64,000 nt of DNA from Paracentrotus lividus (GCA_940671915.1 CALNVZ010002100.1:11940811-12004810), one strand, 5' to 3'. Shown: positions 1-12,564, numbered from the stretch's first letter. Made by a program: numbers and translations. Notes: generated by a model not told the origin, from the sequence alone.

Positions 1-3000
1 CCCCCCCCCCCATTTTGTTTCTTCAGTAATGTTCCTTTTCTGTTTTGCTTTTCTCTCTCCGTATCCCATGGTTCTACAGAGCCACTCACACAGTCTCAGT
101 CTCCTTTTGAAAATTTCAACAAGTTATTTTCTATTTCTTTCTCTGGGAAGATTTCTATTTTGAGGTTTCTCTCAACCTTCATTTTATTGCCTATCACCTC
201 TTGGCCAACTCTACCCTAACTGCAACAAAAGCATGGCAAAATCTTTTCTGGCTATTAATTATTTGTAACTTTGACTGGAAACTATTGTGGTTTTCCCTTT
301 TATGAAGAAGTCTTTCTATCTAGTGGTAGCTGTTTGTAAATGAAGTAGCACTAGCCTGAAATTTAAGCCTGATGCTATCATGCACCGTATTGGGCTTGTT
401 TGTTCATGTTTGGTGAGGTCAAATCATAAAACTAAAGCTCGAGATCGAGCTCTAGCTCATGTAGCATCAACTTTGCGCTTCAACTGGTTTTGGTTTCCCC
501 CCCCCCCTGACCCACCTCGCAGCACGCTATGAAGCTTAAGCTAGTGAAGCACTGCCTTCTTACTCAGATTCATATGCAATTGGGAAAAATCTCATTCATA
601 TTACATCACTTGAAAGTGATGGCCCACCGCAGGAGTTTATATAACCTACATGATATCAAAGACTAGATCGATGCATCACAAAATATAGGAATATGATAAC
701 AAACACCTGCACAGTGGATGAACTCATTTTATCAGATTTTAGCTCCTTGTGCTAAAGGTCATTTTTTCATAATCTATCTGCACCTATACCTTCACACAGT
801 GAATAACAATAGCTTCTGCACAAATGATTGCGTGATATATTACACATATATTTCATATTTTTAGAGCTAGAAGTTCATCTAGTCATATAGAATCTTTACC
901 TGACGAATTTTGAATAGATTTCAAGGAGGGGAAAATAATCAATTGTAACATTTAGCTTTGATAGATGGTAAGGTTCAAATTCACTCTGGTCTAACAGCAG
1001 TTTTCCAATTCTTCTGATGTTTAATACACTTTTGCTAAAATAATTCAGTCTAATTTACCCTTTGTCTAATTAACCCCAACGGGTTTCAAATTTTGGAGCA
1101 AATGGAACTTCCTTAATTTTTTTGGCCATCTTTTTCGATTTTTCCCTAATTTACGGAATAATTATGCTACATACAGTTTCTCTGCAAGAATCACCAAATT
1201 GAGTGAATATTATTACCAAATGGGAATAGAAATAATAGGATAAAAGCGGCAATGTGCAATAAATTAGGACTAAAACGGTAAATTTACCTTCCTATCTAAT
1301 TTACCTCTGCGACATTGCCTGGTTCGTAGCATCAAATGAAATTAGCAGACACCACTGTGGCATGAGACACATACGGGGCATAAGTAGAAGTTCGTTATAG
1401 ACCAAATGCGAATTATTAAATGAATTCATGGTTAATAAATTATAGATCATACATACCACTACAGATTGTGATTTATTTCATCTGTATTTACTTCGAGAGG
1501 CCCACTATATAAACTTTTAAAGGACATGGTTAGATATTTTTTTACGAAATATGCTAAATCACATTAACGCATGCAATTTTTCATCAACTCCAGATCTTTC
1601 AAAAGACTATTTTTGTTCTAATTCTCTTTTTCATACGATTTAATTATCCAAACTTTAAATTTCTATCTATGATAATGCGTCTCTTACATATTGTCTAGTT
1701 CTATATCAAATATCCTTCTAGACAGTCTGATGATTGTAAAAATATGTAGTATTTGATAAGAGCAATAAGAATATTCCTGTATCTACTTTTGATCATCATA
1801 AACCATACATCATTTGAGGATACGTCATCAGACAATCACCAAGGGAACGCCTCTTGAACTCACGGGCATGACTTGGCAAGCCACACACTCCGTACTACAC
1901 TAAATTACTTACTATTCTTCTCTTACGTCTTTTGCCTCAGACTCATTCATACGAGCCCCTACGGCTGAAGTATTGCTGAAGTCGTATCTCTCACTATCAG
2001 CTTCAACAACTCCACTGACATGACTGTTTAAGTTTCTAATCTTTTCTACTTGAACAAGTAGTTAACTGAAATCATTGTTTATTGAGACGTTAGATTTGCT
2101 TAAAGTGCATATGCTGTTAACGCCGTCATCATGGCGACTGTAAGACAACATGCTGTATTAGCCAGCAGACCTAATTGGCATCTGTCAAAGGACTTATTGT
2201 TTTGGGAATAAAAATGTCCTAATGTTTGTATAATCACTCACTCCAGTCCCGATTCTACTGGAGTCGTGAGGGAGGGGGGGGGGGGGACTTGAGAGCAGAA
2301 GAAGCACACCTCTTCTTTCATGCGTTGCAGTCAACAGTAGTTCTGACTTTGTTAATGTAAGCCTAATAAATACATACTGGAAAATACCAAGTTTGTTCAA
2401 GTTAACAATTTGTCAGTCATAAATTAAGACATCTTTTCAATCTTTAGCAAAATTGTTTACTAGTTCTTGATGCTGTCACCATTCATAAGCTCTCAAACAG
2501 GAATTAATATCATCAAAATTAATATGACAAAATAAAACAAAAGAAATCTTATTTCCCATGGAAATCATGAAATGAGGAACAGACACATCAGAAAATAATA
2601 TCTGTAACAGAAGATGGATAGAACAATAGGACTAAATAGCTGTTAAATTGTTTCAATTAGTTTAAAACAAGGGTATGTAGATTTAATCCTGAATGAATTG
2701 CCAAGTAAATGTGACTTTAAGAGGGAAATCCATATCAGTTACTGAGACAGAAATAGGAAGTCAATTAATTCAACTCTGCCCCTTCCTAATCCTTATTAAT
2801 AAAACAAACCTTCCCTATCACAAACACAATAATGATGACATGCTAAATAGTGACAAAAGTAGAATTTTAAGCCATGCCTGTAGTCAAGACTTGGCAAAGA
2901 GGAAGAAGTGCGAAGGGGGAGGGAAGGAATACTGCCAATTTTTTCCCTCATTAATCCCCTTACAGCTCACTGAGATCTTTTGAGCATTTTTAAAGTCTGA

Positions 3001-4829
3001 TTTGTGGGAAGAGCATCAGAGTCGAAATGTGTCTGGTCCGACTTCCCACTGACTTAGATCAATGGGTACATGGAATTCTACTGTACCCTAATCCTAACCT
3101 CCCTCCCTCTCTTCATCTCTCCTTCGCTGTTTGCTTATCCTCTGACTCGATGACAACAACGGTGGTGAGGTTGAGAGACGGAGGGAGCCCCCACATGTCT
3201 CACAGAGAGGGTCCATGATGATGCTCAGACCTTCACTCGGACAATGAGCTTTGTTTGCGGCTCATGAGTAAGCAAATCATAGGAAGTGATATTTTCTTTG
3301 CTTTTCTACATCGCTGTCGGAAATTGAGCTGTGAATTGAATTATTACATTGCATTTACAACATTTTTTCTTGTGACCAAACATGGAATGTATTGTTGTGT
3401 GCTGTCATACACAGACAGAGGATTGATATTTCACTGGAGGATATAGTCTACAGTACGAAATATTGATGGCTTCTTCCTATCCAATGATAATGTGCTAAAA
3501 TTGTGCTATATTCTTCATTTTTGGAAACATTCCTTTTCACCTGCCTAAACAACTTACACTCCTGATTAAATTCTCAATTGGCCAATAACCAATTTCAAAG
3601 GGATTGAAGTGGAAATAACTTAAATGCTGATTATAATTACCTTCGGATGTAGTATTCTACCTGCAATTTTTCAAACCTTATTTGAAACTGACTTAAAGGA
3701 TTAATTGATTATCAATAATTAATCACTTGGAATAAAATCATCTCATTTGTTTACCTTCTTTTATGGATATATATCTGTGGTGTGGGTTACCCCTAGAATG
3801 GTTTTAAGGAAGCGGTATTCATGGGAGAGAGGCGAAAGGACCAGTCAGCGATGCAAGGTAGAGTGGGAACGTTCATAGAGGGAAGATTATTTTGGTTGCA
3901 AGGATCAAGATGGATTAGGGAAAATGAGTGGAAAGATTAGAACAGGATATCGTGATCTGATCATTTTCTTATTAGTTGCCATGCATTGTCTGATGTCTCA
4001 TGCACTAATTTTAGTCATTAGAAGGTACCTCGTGTGTAGTGTGCTGTTGGGTGTACTTTTAAAAGATGGGATTAGTGTCATCTCTCTTTTATTTATTCTT
4101 CCTGTCCTTTTTTTCTTACATATTACTTGTGATTTGTCTGCTTAGTATGATAAATGGTGTTAACTGTATCTTAAGATATTAGTTAATGGCATCATTGTCT
4201 CAGCAGAACCTGTTTAATAGGTTTTCATCTTTGTCTCCCATGTGTATTTTTATCTCTCTCTCTCTCTCTTTCTCTCTCCTCATTCATCATCTGTCCATAT
4301 ATTTATGCATCCCTCTCTCTCTATTTGGACATTTTCACTATGTCCTTCCACCTTTCTTTCTTTCTTCCATGTCACTGTTTCTAAATTCTAAATACATTCG
4401 TGAGGTGCAAATAATTTATTAAAACATTTTTGGAGGCTTATCTCTATCATATACTTATTCAGAGAATATAAACAAAATGCATAAGCCCCTGTACAAGAAT
4501 ACATTTAGTCTATAGACTATTATTATGTTCAAAATTTCCGACAGAGTTCAGATCAAAATGACTCGCTTTATTATGAGTAAGAGTATACGCGATTGACATT
4601 CAAAGAACGCATGCAAACATCGGAATAAAACCCCCAAAAAGGTTTTAAAATAATTTTGTTTCTAACTAATTTAGCGCCAGGATTGGTAAACACTTTTCTT
4701 AAAAGAGCGGACTTTTTCTATAAACAATTAGAAAGAGCATGACGTTTTTATTTATTTGACGAAGATATAAAACAACTAACCAAATTCAGCTTCTTTTTTT
4801 TAGAAGATTGAATGTTATTTAGACAACAT
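1..4829. other. AT-rich non-coding DNA upstream of the first visible exon
   Basis: No exon can be supported here. Open frames are short and low in complexity, and none has a convincing acceptor/donor pair. The stretch holds C and G homopolymers (497-507 is C11, 2274-2286 is G13), a CT-rich patch near 4255-4275, and one degenerate miniature element near 343-553. It is either 5' flanking DNA or an intron: the first visible exon (11109) starts in mid-protein, so at least one coding exon lies further upstream or was missed. Confidence 0.6.
343..553. mobile_element. Degenerate miniature inverted-repeat element, 'GCACTAGC' family
   Basis: The left end reads GTAGCACTAGC and the right end GCTAGTGAAGCAC, an imperfect inverted pair. 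The interior shares the phrase GGGCTTGTTTGTTCA and stretches like AGCTCGAGATCGAGCT with the better-preserved copy at 7185-7606. No coding capacity is seen. The limits are approximate. Confidence 0.4.
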
Positions 4830-5060
4830 CGCCGTTGTTTCCGCTTGCTGCGCTTGCCTCGATCATGCGTGACGGACGAGTATTGTTCTCTGTTACCTGA
4901 ATGCAGCCTCCTCATTGGTCAATCGTTTCACCTTGTAACAAGTGGTTGCTAGGGCATTTCGGTGAGTACAGCTAGCGGTGATAAAATGTTCTTATTTTTC
5001 TGGCGCGGAGTCAAACGGAAGTCAAACTTCGCAGACGTTTTTCTCTTGATTTTGATTTCC
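4830..5060 (+). promoter_or_regulatory. Candidate promoter-like patch with a possible non-coding first exon
   Basis: This patch is richer in GC and CpG than its surroundings. It carries an inverted CCAAT box (ATTGG at about 4914), an ETS-type CGGAAGT near 5018, an E2F-like TGGCGCGG near 5000, and a strong 5' splice-site match (CGGTGAGTA, GT at 4962-4963). A reading consistent with this is a TSS with a short untranslated exon ending at 4961. The exon at 11109 does not begin with ATG, so an untranslated exon here cannot splice directly to it as the start of the long protein unless another coding exon intervenes. No transcript evidence is available. Confidence 0.3.
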
Positions 5061-6219
5061 AAGAGCACAATTCTCCTCGCGTTCAGAGGCTAATATCTCC
5101 ACTTCTATTTACTCTTTACAGTCGGGTTATATATCAAATTCAAGGCAATGAATCAGGGATCAATAATATCAAATAAAATGGATTTCAAAAATCGCGACTA
5201 GTCTCTCATTTCGACGTGATGCATCACATATATCTTATTTATATTTAATGTAGATTGCTTATATGTGAATCAGAACTGTGCTATATACTTTGTTAAATAG
5301 TTCAACCATAATATTGTAAAATGTAGGCTGCATTGCTTTGTGAGATCAAAAACTGTTCAAATACTTCACTTACAAAATTTATAGTTGATTCTAAATGAAC
5401 TTGAAATAGTTTGATTGCTACTTTCCTGCAGGATCAAAATAGTACATAAGATGCTCCGATTATGCTAAATATAGTCAATGTCAATTGATCCTTGGCAGAA
5501 AACGGAATAAAGGTATTCAAAGTCATCTATCAAATAACGTAAAAGAACCTTGTGATATCATGGTTAAGTAGCTTGTTGACAATGAAATTTTTTAACTTCG
5601 ACATGATCAATCCTTCTCAAGACAATTTTTTGGCAAAATTTAAGTGTTTTAAACCACATATCTTCAAAATCATCCTTAGTTTGTCACTTTATTATCACAG
5701 AATTGATAGATAAATTACAAGTAATGGAGAAGTTTATTGTTTACTCTCCTGTACTGGGTTGTTAAGAGTAATGACAGGTAACTTTTACAAGAATAATAAT
5801 TATGTATTATTATATCCCTTATCTAAGATTGTTTGCATTGAGAGTGTACACAAGGAGAAAAGAATAGTTTAACTAAGAAACGTTTCTCAAGAAATAGTTC
5901 GTTTTCTTCATGACGTCACGCATAGTACATTTTTCCCTAGGGAGAAACTGGACTATACGTTTTTCCGACCCCCCCCCCACCCTATTCACGAGTTGCGCAA
6001 TTATAACGCAACGCAAGCGGTGCTACTCTACTGCTTTTACCTGAATTCTCCACTGCATGCCACGGAAACTTTGGGCGAGCTGCACTGACCAGGTGCGCTT
6101 ACATAACAGACGATGGATTAGGCAAGACAAGTATTTTCTCAACTTCTCTACGATCGAGACTATATATTTGTTCATTAAAAAAATTACAAGGAATGGTGTT
6201 ATAGTGGAAGGGATATAAA

Positions 6220-6390
6220 ACAAATATACAATGACTCATTCTCAGAACAGGTTTAAACTATTCGCACTCAGGAAGATCACATAGTACTATTCTCTCTCGG
6301 GCCGATGGCCCTCGAGAAAATAGTACTATGTGATGTTCCTTCGATGCCGAATAGTTTTAACCAGATCCTCGATTGTCATTGTATATTTGT
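6220..6390. mobile_element. Foldback miniature element (long hairpin)
   Basis: The two halves are reverse complements over about 83 nt each, with only a few mismatches, around a tight centre GGGCC-GAT-GGCCC at 6301-6311. The outermost bases are ACAAATATACAATGAC on the left and their complement on the right. Transcribed, it would give a near-perfect stem. It has no open frame and no clear target duplication. Confidence 0.75.
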
Positions 6391-7184
6391 ATAATAGTTT
6401 TTGTGATGGTTATCACAAATGTAGTTGATATGATGTTGTCATGAAGATATCTCTGTACAAAAACATATGGGTACTCCTAAGTTAACACTGCAGTCTGTGG
6501 AGGATAAGTAATCTGGCATTTCTATATAGTCACTTGTTTTTTTTGTTTTTTTTATTATTGTGAAGTATGTAATGATGTTTTTTAATGGCTTTCATCTTAG
6601 TACAATATTACATGCACAGGCAGCATGTAAGGCCCAAGAGGTTAGATTTTTGCAAACCTCCACATGTTACAAATTCCGTTTAACTTACATCCTTACACAG
6701 GGCAACGAAACAAAGTAACAATACAAAACCAGAATATCCAGACATGTCTTATGTCCAACATGGGACTAATAACAGAGGTGTAGCAAAATGCTAGTCATAC
6801 TCAAAACGTACTAAGGAGCACAATAGGGGGATTAACAAATGTCAAATAAAACCAATTTTAAATACATGAGTAATGGTGACTTAACTTTATTAGTTGACCT
6901 TTCACTTTGAACATGGCTCATTTCCCCTTGTGTTAAGAATGGATGGTTCAAGAAAGACATCATTATTGTTGATATCAGGGCCAACATCTAAGATGTGATA
7001 CAACAGGGTGTCTAATTTATTTTAAGATTTAAAACAACATAACATTCCAAATTCAATGCTCAATTATCTTTTGTTGTATGAAAAAGAGACTGTGACAAAT
7101 GCACGTGTAATAATTGAAAATCCTCCAAAAGGGCTTGATTATTTTTAAATCATAACCTATCAAAAAGAAATATGCTTATACTTA

Positions 7185-7606
7185 ATAGGCGGTGCTGCAC
7201 TAGCTTAAGCTATTTCAAATAGTGTGATCCAATGAATCCGCTCGATCACAGCAGATCCGACTTTGTGGTCAATTAGCATGCTAATTTGGAGGAAATCCAA
7301 GCCCAAGTCATCTTGGGCTTTAAAAAAAAAACTTGAGCTGATTTGCGGTTTTTAGCACAAAATAGCACGCTATTTTGCACGGTACTGCACTAGATTGAGC
7401 TAAATCCGAAATCGTGCACCTGTGCGTGTATATGCTAGCGGTAGTTACCAGTTGCACAATACACATTGGGCTTGTTTGTTCAAGGTCAGGTCAGGTCATT
7501 GTGCGAAATTTTAAAATAGCTTGAGCTACTGCAGGACCATTTTTTTTCCCCGATCCTCCAATTAGCGCGCTATTTTTTTAGCTCGAGCTAGTGCAGCAGC
7601 GCCTAT
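7185..7606. mobile_element. Miniature inverted-repeat transposon with TTA target duplication
   Basis: The left terminus ATAGGCGGTGCTGCACTAGC is mirrored by the right terminus (…GCTAGTGCAGCAGCGCCTAT), giving an inverted repeat of about 28 bp with two or three mismatches. It is flanked on both sides by TTA (7182-7184 and 7607-7609). A 3-bp TTA/TAA duplication is typical of the PIF/Harbinger superfamily, so a non-autonomous Harbinger-type element is the best inference. The 422-bp interior holds no transposase frame. It is the best-preserved member of a family seen at several places in the window. Confidence 0.7.
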
Positions 7607-8179
7607 TTATCTGCTGGAAGTATTATTGGTATCTGTAAAGTAGCAGATTATCAGAATCACAACATTGGCTCAAATGAAATCAGAGTTAATACATGATACC
7701 TTATTGACCCAATTACTGTAATCCTAATCACATTTAAATCATTTCCTCCCAATAATTTAAAGCAGGGAACACGTGTTTAATTTCGGGGCCTTATATTCAG
7801 ATTGACCCATAATGTATTTTGTATGTTAGAGGTACAAGGATGTTAGCTCACATCTTTTTACACATTGCTATGCCCTTCTGGCTCTCAATAAATCGTATTA
7901 CCCTGCTTCTATCAAAACTTGTGCCATGTATGTGAATTTTAGAGGGAAATAAAAAACCTTTCTATAGTGTGTAGCTTTTTAGTGTTGCTCCATAGTGCCC
8001 TGGCTGCGAGGTGGATCTAAGGTGATGCTACATCAGCTCTGAAAGCTTCTGCTTGAGAATTAAGTGTTATGATCTGCACTCTCGCTTGCACAAATAAACC
8101 TGATAGACTAGCATAGCACCAATCAGTTTATAACACTATTTTGAACCAAAACCATAAAAACAAGCTCAAGGTTGGAAAA

Positions 8180-8345
8180 AAGGCTGTGATTTGGGCCTCG
8201 AATACGCACAATTGAGTGCGCTTTTCAAGAGAAAAAGCCTGATATTCTCTATAATTGGGCTAACTCATCTGATCAACAGCGCTTATAGCAAAATAGCGCT
8301 TATTGTCAAGCTGGAGCTAGTGAGTCAGGAGGGCCTGGCATCTAT
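8180..8345. mobile_element. Probable fragment of the 'GCACTAGC' miniature family
   Basis: It carries the family's typical stretches AGCGCTTATAGCAAAATAGCGCTT and GCTGGAGCTAGTGAGTC in the same relative order as the right half of the 7185-7606 copy. The left end was not found convincingly. This may be a truncated or highly diverged copy. Confidence 0.35.
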
Positions 8346-9800
8346 ACCTATAAACCACTATTTAGTCAAGGATATTTTTAGCCTTTCACGGTTTCTATTG
8401 TTAGGATAACAGCATATTTTTTATTTTGCTGAAGCTAAAATCATATTTAGTGTTCCACAAGTAAGTTCGTCATGGAGTTTAAACTGCAGTTTCATATTTT
8501 AAAAATAGGACAAAATATGAGAGAACACTTCATCAGAACTTGGGAGACAATACATAAGAAGGATATCTGTAATCTTCCCTAATCCTCAGACACTGTGACA
8601 CTGCAACATTATATATTTCTATTTAAGAAACCCGCGGGCAAATTTCCAGAAGTCATGAGTAGGCATGGTGATGAAACACATGTAAATACATGCAAATACT
8701 TTTTTTATCAATGCTTTCCTCTTCTCTTTGGGGATTGTATTTCCTAAAAATAGGAGCATAACCTCAATTTCCTGGTACTAAATTTTTAATGAAGTGTGGA
8801 AAGATGTGAACAAGACACCCACAATATCTGTTGAATATGTATAATGAAGATATTACCAGTTTATGTTGCTTAGAGATCAGCGTAAGTTCTGTTAATGGCT
8901 GAAAATAACTTTTAACTTCATTAAAAAATATGTATACCGGTACATGGTTTCTCAATAATATTATAGATTTTGCCTGTCAATTCATTTTTGTAGAATATAT
9001 TATGATGACTGATTTGAACAACAAAATTTGTTTTTAAAAAGACAAAACTCACTTCACAAACCTCACTTCCAAAAACTTTTCATTATTTTTTTATGGTGCT
9101 ACTTCAAGTACATTTCAGAACAATTATAGCCACTTTATCTAAATGTGCAATACCAAGCTGAGGTTCTGATTAAAGCTTTTCCATGCTTTACCATGTTGAT
9201 CTTCTTTTATTTTTAGTAAAACCTTCTATTTCTAGGACTAAAGTGGCTGTTCGATGAACTTATTCAATTTAATTTGATTTTTTCAACTTCTTTCTGTTTG
9301 TCTCTCCTGGAATCTGAAATTTATTTAGTTTTCTTGCTGTTCTTTTCTTTGATTCTGATGGTAATGTTTCGTTCTAGTAGATCTCTGTTTCTACTTTTCT
9401 ATTCTATTTTGTACTTTTTTAGTATGCATAATTTTCACCAGATCTTTGCACAGCATGTGATCTCTTTTTCATAACATTTGATATGCAATTGTGCACCATT
9501 TATAATAAATTTGCAATTGTTTTGTTGTTTGTTGATAGCTAAAATGATTTTAGCTCCGTAAACATATATAAAATTAATACATTTGGTATGTGAGCAAAAA
9601 TTTTTCATTATTTTGTAGTTGCAAAGATGAAATGTATGTTGAACTTTGAGTGGAGCCATTCAATATTATTGAATACTCAATAAGATATTAGTGCATTCAA
9701 CGGTAAAGCACTCTCAGCCTGCGCACTTCCCTTCCATGTTCCTATTTTAGATGCAACCTTCTATGTCTCCATCACCTGACTGTCGAGGGCCCACTTACAG

Positions 9801-10362
9801 GTTCCTTTATCCCTCATTCAATATAAAACTAAGCTTTATAGGGGTAAAACTGCACCCCTGGAGACCGCTCTACACTCCTGGGAGGGGTGCAGTACTAAAG
9901 ACCATAGGGTAGATGGAGGTTTCTTCAAACATCCAATATGAAACCAAACTTTGGAGGGGTGCAGCACCAAAGGCCATGAGGTAGATGGGGGTTTCTTTAC
10001 CCCTCATCCAATATAAAACCAAACTTTTTAGGCATAAACCTGCACCCCTTGGAGTCCTATCTATACCCCCCCCCTTGGAGGGGTGCATTACCAAAGACCG
10101 TGGGATAGAGGAGGGTTTTTACCCCTCATCCATTAATATAAAACCAAACTTTGTAGGGATAAGCCTGCACCCCTTGAAGCCCTCTTTACACTCCTTGTAG
10201 GGGTATAGAACCAAAGACAACGGGACAGATCGTGGTTTCTTTACCCCTCATCCAATATACCCGGTACATCAAAACTTTGCAGGGGGTAAACCTGCACAAC
10301 TGGGAGACCTCTCTATCCTCTTGGGAGGGGTGCGGCACCAAGGACCATGGGATAGATGGGTG
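9801..10362. repeat. Minisatellite, about five units of roughly 120 bp
   Basis: The anchor CTCATCCAATATAAAACCAAAC recurs near 9812, 9929, 10005, 10125 and 10246, giving a period near 120 bp with one unit shortened by about 45 bp. Each unit also carries a GGAGGGGTGCA.CACCAAAGACCATGGG-like segment and a CCTGCACCCCT segment. Units are diverged by substitutions. Short open frames within it reflect the repeat and are not genes. Confidence 0.85.
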
Positions 10363-11108
10363 TCGATAGATGATGGTGCAAAGCATCCTCACAGCAAATG
10401 TCAAATGGCAATGACACACACAAGACATATACTGGACTAAACAACATATATGACAAAAATCAATTGATACAGCTATTCAGGAAAAAATGTAGTGTTTGGT
10501 AAAGCTTAATTGTAATGTTTTTAATGTGATTTAAAACTTAATATTTATTCTACTGTTCATTGATTACCTGTTCATCCACAATTCATTTGCCAAAAATTGT
10601 GGTTATAAAATGCAACAGTTATCATTTCATCTGTGTGATTCAAGTGTAGAAGCGTATTTTAATGGGTGTTATTAATTTTTTTCAGGAGTTTGAATAATGG
10701 AATGTGTACATGGTCACTACTGTGCACAAAAATATCTTTATGCATTTTAAAGAAGAAAAAACAATTTTTCAAAGGATTTTTTTTTCTTCTTTTCTTGATG
10801 TTTCCATTATCTTTAAAGAGCCTTAAAAGTATAATTCTTTAAAAAGTGTTCAAGTTAACCTTTTGGTGCCTATTGAATGATAATAGTAGGGGCAGTATTT
10901 GTTATTGTTTGTATGTTTTTTTGTTTCTTGTTCATTAATTCAAGTGTTTTATAATAAAAAAAAAACCCCACAAAACTGATAACGTTCAAGGCCCAGATGG
11001 TAGGAAAATACTATGCTTGAGGTCCCGTCTGTACAGGACACATAATTTGTATTTCAGAATAACTTGCTGTCAATATTAATTCTAGCTATTATTTATGTTT
11101 TCTCCTAG

Positions 11109-11288
11109 GAGCTGAAAGCAACTGCCACTGCCTTGCAGGATGCTATCAACAAGCTCCAGCATGAGTACAAACGTCTGAGTCAGATCACGAGCGGGTCCGG
11201 TGATGAGGACCAGGATCCAAACAAACTCTCTACCTCGGAGCAGAAACTGGTCCGCCTCTGCTCCAGGAACAGGAGGTGCCTCTCAAGG
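11109..11288 (+). CDS. Internal coding exon: coiled-coil end of a scaffold-like PH protein
   Basis: An internal exon of the window's one gene, 180 nt and 60 codons, open throughout from GAG to AGG, phase 0 at both ends. The acceptor is TCTCCTAG|GAG and the donor AGG|GTAAGC. The first 23 residues form a leucine heptad series (Leu at 2, 9, 16, 23 with Ala6, Ile13, Tyr20 in the alternating positions), so this is the tail of a coiled coil that probably begins in an exon to the left. Next comes a short acidic linker (GSGDEDQDPNKL) and a basic, cysteine-containing end (SEQKLVRLCSRNRRCLSR). It carries no ATG, so translation of the full protein starts upstream. Codon use and base composition contrast with the AT-rich flanks. 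The homologous family was not recognised; the link to the exon at 49911 rests on matching strand, phase and continuity of sense. Confidence 0.8.
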
Positions 11289-11317
11289 GTAAGCTGTTTG
11301 ATTTAGACAAAAGGTGG

Positions 11318-11605
11318 TGCTTTATTAGCGTGAGGGTGGTAAATAGCGCGCTATTTCAGGGAGTGTTTCACAAAGAGCCTAAATAGACTTAGACTCACTA
11401 AAACTCTAAAGGGCATACGGTATTGAATGTACAATATCATTGATAGACTTCTCAACTGAGTAAGATCTGACCAATAAGGTGTTGCGTAGGAATTTAAGTG
11501 CGACTCTAAGTGTATTTGCTATTAGTGAAACACCCCCTGATCCAATGAATTAGCCCAATCAGATCATCTTAGGCTTATTTCAAAACTCAAGCTACTAGAG
11601 TTTTT
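11318..11605. mobile_element. Diverged 'GCACTAGC'-family copy carrying a nested element
   Basis: Flanking sequence AGCGCGCTATTT on the left and GATCCAATGAATTAGCCCAATC on the right is of the same kind as the interior of the 7185-7606 element, which carries TGATCCAATGAATCCG after its CTATTTC segment. The two halves are separated by a separate hairpin element (11357-11539). Outer ends are eroded, so limits are approximate. Confidence 0.4.
11357..11539. mobile_element. Foldback miniature element, nested
   Basis: The ends CAGGGAGTGTTTCAC and GTGAAACACCCCCTG are inverted repeats that extend imperfectly inward for about 40 bp (the left arm continues through ACTTAGACTCAC, the right mirrors it). It has no coding sequence. 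It interrupts an older element of another family, so it inserted later. Confidence 0.65.
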
Positions 11606-11639
11606 ACTTTAAAAAAGTGTGTTAATTGAGCTTTGCTGC

Positions 11640-11680
11640 ACTTTCTTTCTCTCTCTCTCTCTTTCTCTCTCTCCCTCTCT
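11640..11680. repeat. CT microsatellite
   Basis: A run of CT dinucleotides with occasional T or C interruptions, about 40 bp, 350 bp downstream of the first visible exon. Confidence 0.85.
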
Positions 11681-11824
11681 GTAAATGAAATTTAAAAATT
11701 CTATTATAGATAACCTTTCGTAGGATACATCTACATTTTCCAGTCAGCATTGATATATTGCAATTACTACAAGTTACGTCTCTCTCACTTCCTTCCAGAA
11801 CTAACACAATTCAGAATGCTTATA

Positions 11825-12285
11825 CAGTCTGCGTCAAATAAAGTGGTACAAGTGGAAAAATTTTTTTTTATAGTATGAAGATAAATCACAACCTGGTATT
11901 GTGTGGTATTTTCATAAAGCAGGAAAATTAGACTTTCTTCTGCAATTTTTTCATCACATTTGGTGCTGTAATTTTTGAGATAGTTTTCTACAATCAAGAA
12001 AAATCCATTTTCGCATGCCGTCCCATGCCTTTGTGTATAGGTTTCACATAAAGGCCATGAATTCAGCGCCACAGAACAATAGAAGTGCGTAATTTCGATT
12101 TGTTCCTTGTCGCACAAAACTTAGCATAACTTTTGTTTTACAAAAGCGAATTATACAGAACAAAGCGCATCAGCAAGAAAAATCTTTTGGCTTTAATTTG
12201 GTACCACATACGCTTATTACATGAAAAGATTTTACACCTGAATTATTTTTTCCCCGACTGTACCAATTTTTTTTTACACAGACTG
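11825..12285. mobile_element. Tc1/mariner-type miniature element, copy 1
   Basis: It begins CAGTCTGCGTCAAATAAAG and ends CAGACTG, and is flanked on both sides by TA (11823-11824 and 12286-12287), the duplicated target of Tc1/mariner elements. The terminal repeat is about 25 bp and imperfect, including GTGGTAC on the left and GTACCA on the right. No transposase remains. A shorter, oppositely oriented relative lies at 46922-47184. Confidence 0.7.
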
Positions 12286-12564
12286 TATGCACCTTCATGT
12301 GAGGCTCACAGTGAGAGCAATTATTTGGAATTGGAAATACCATGTATTGTGTAGGTGGGGCAAAAGTGACCTTTTGGAAAGATGAGTCAAATAATTTGCT
12401 TAAAATGTGTAATTTTGCCCCAAGTCACAAACTGTAGTGAAAAGAAAGTTTTGTTATTTCCCCTTTGAAGGTGAATCCCATAAGATTAGTCATAAGAGAT
12501 GATAAGTCGTTGGTTTTCAGAAACAAAATTTTGCTTTTGTTGTTTTCATTTCCTGTATTAGACT

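Larger units (their letters stand above)
5061..11108. other. Non-coding stretch with miniature elements, before exon 11109-11288
   Basis: Apart from the elements listed separately (6220-6390, 7185-7606, 8180-8345, 9801-10362), I see AT-rich single-copy-looking DNA. A full CRE octamer TGACGTCA lies at 5911-5918 and a C10 run at 5969-5978. No exon could be supported between 10363 and 11108. The bases just before 11109 give only a short pyrimidine tract ending TCTCCTAG. Confidence 0.5.

Noticed and set aside
3000-3080. Possible tRNA-like segment with a short inverted GGAAG…CTTCC
   Set aside because: It lacks the A-box and B-box patterns and a cloverleaf could not be drawn.
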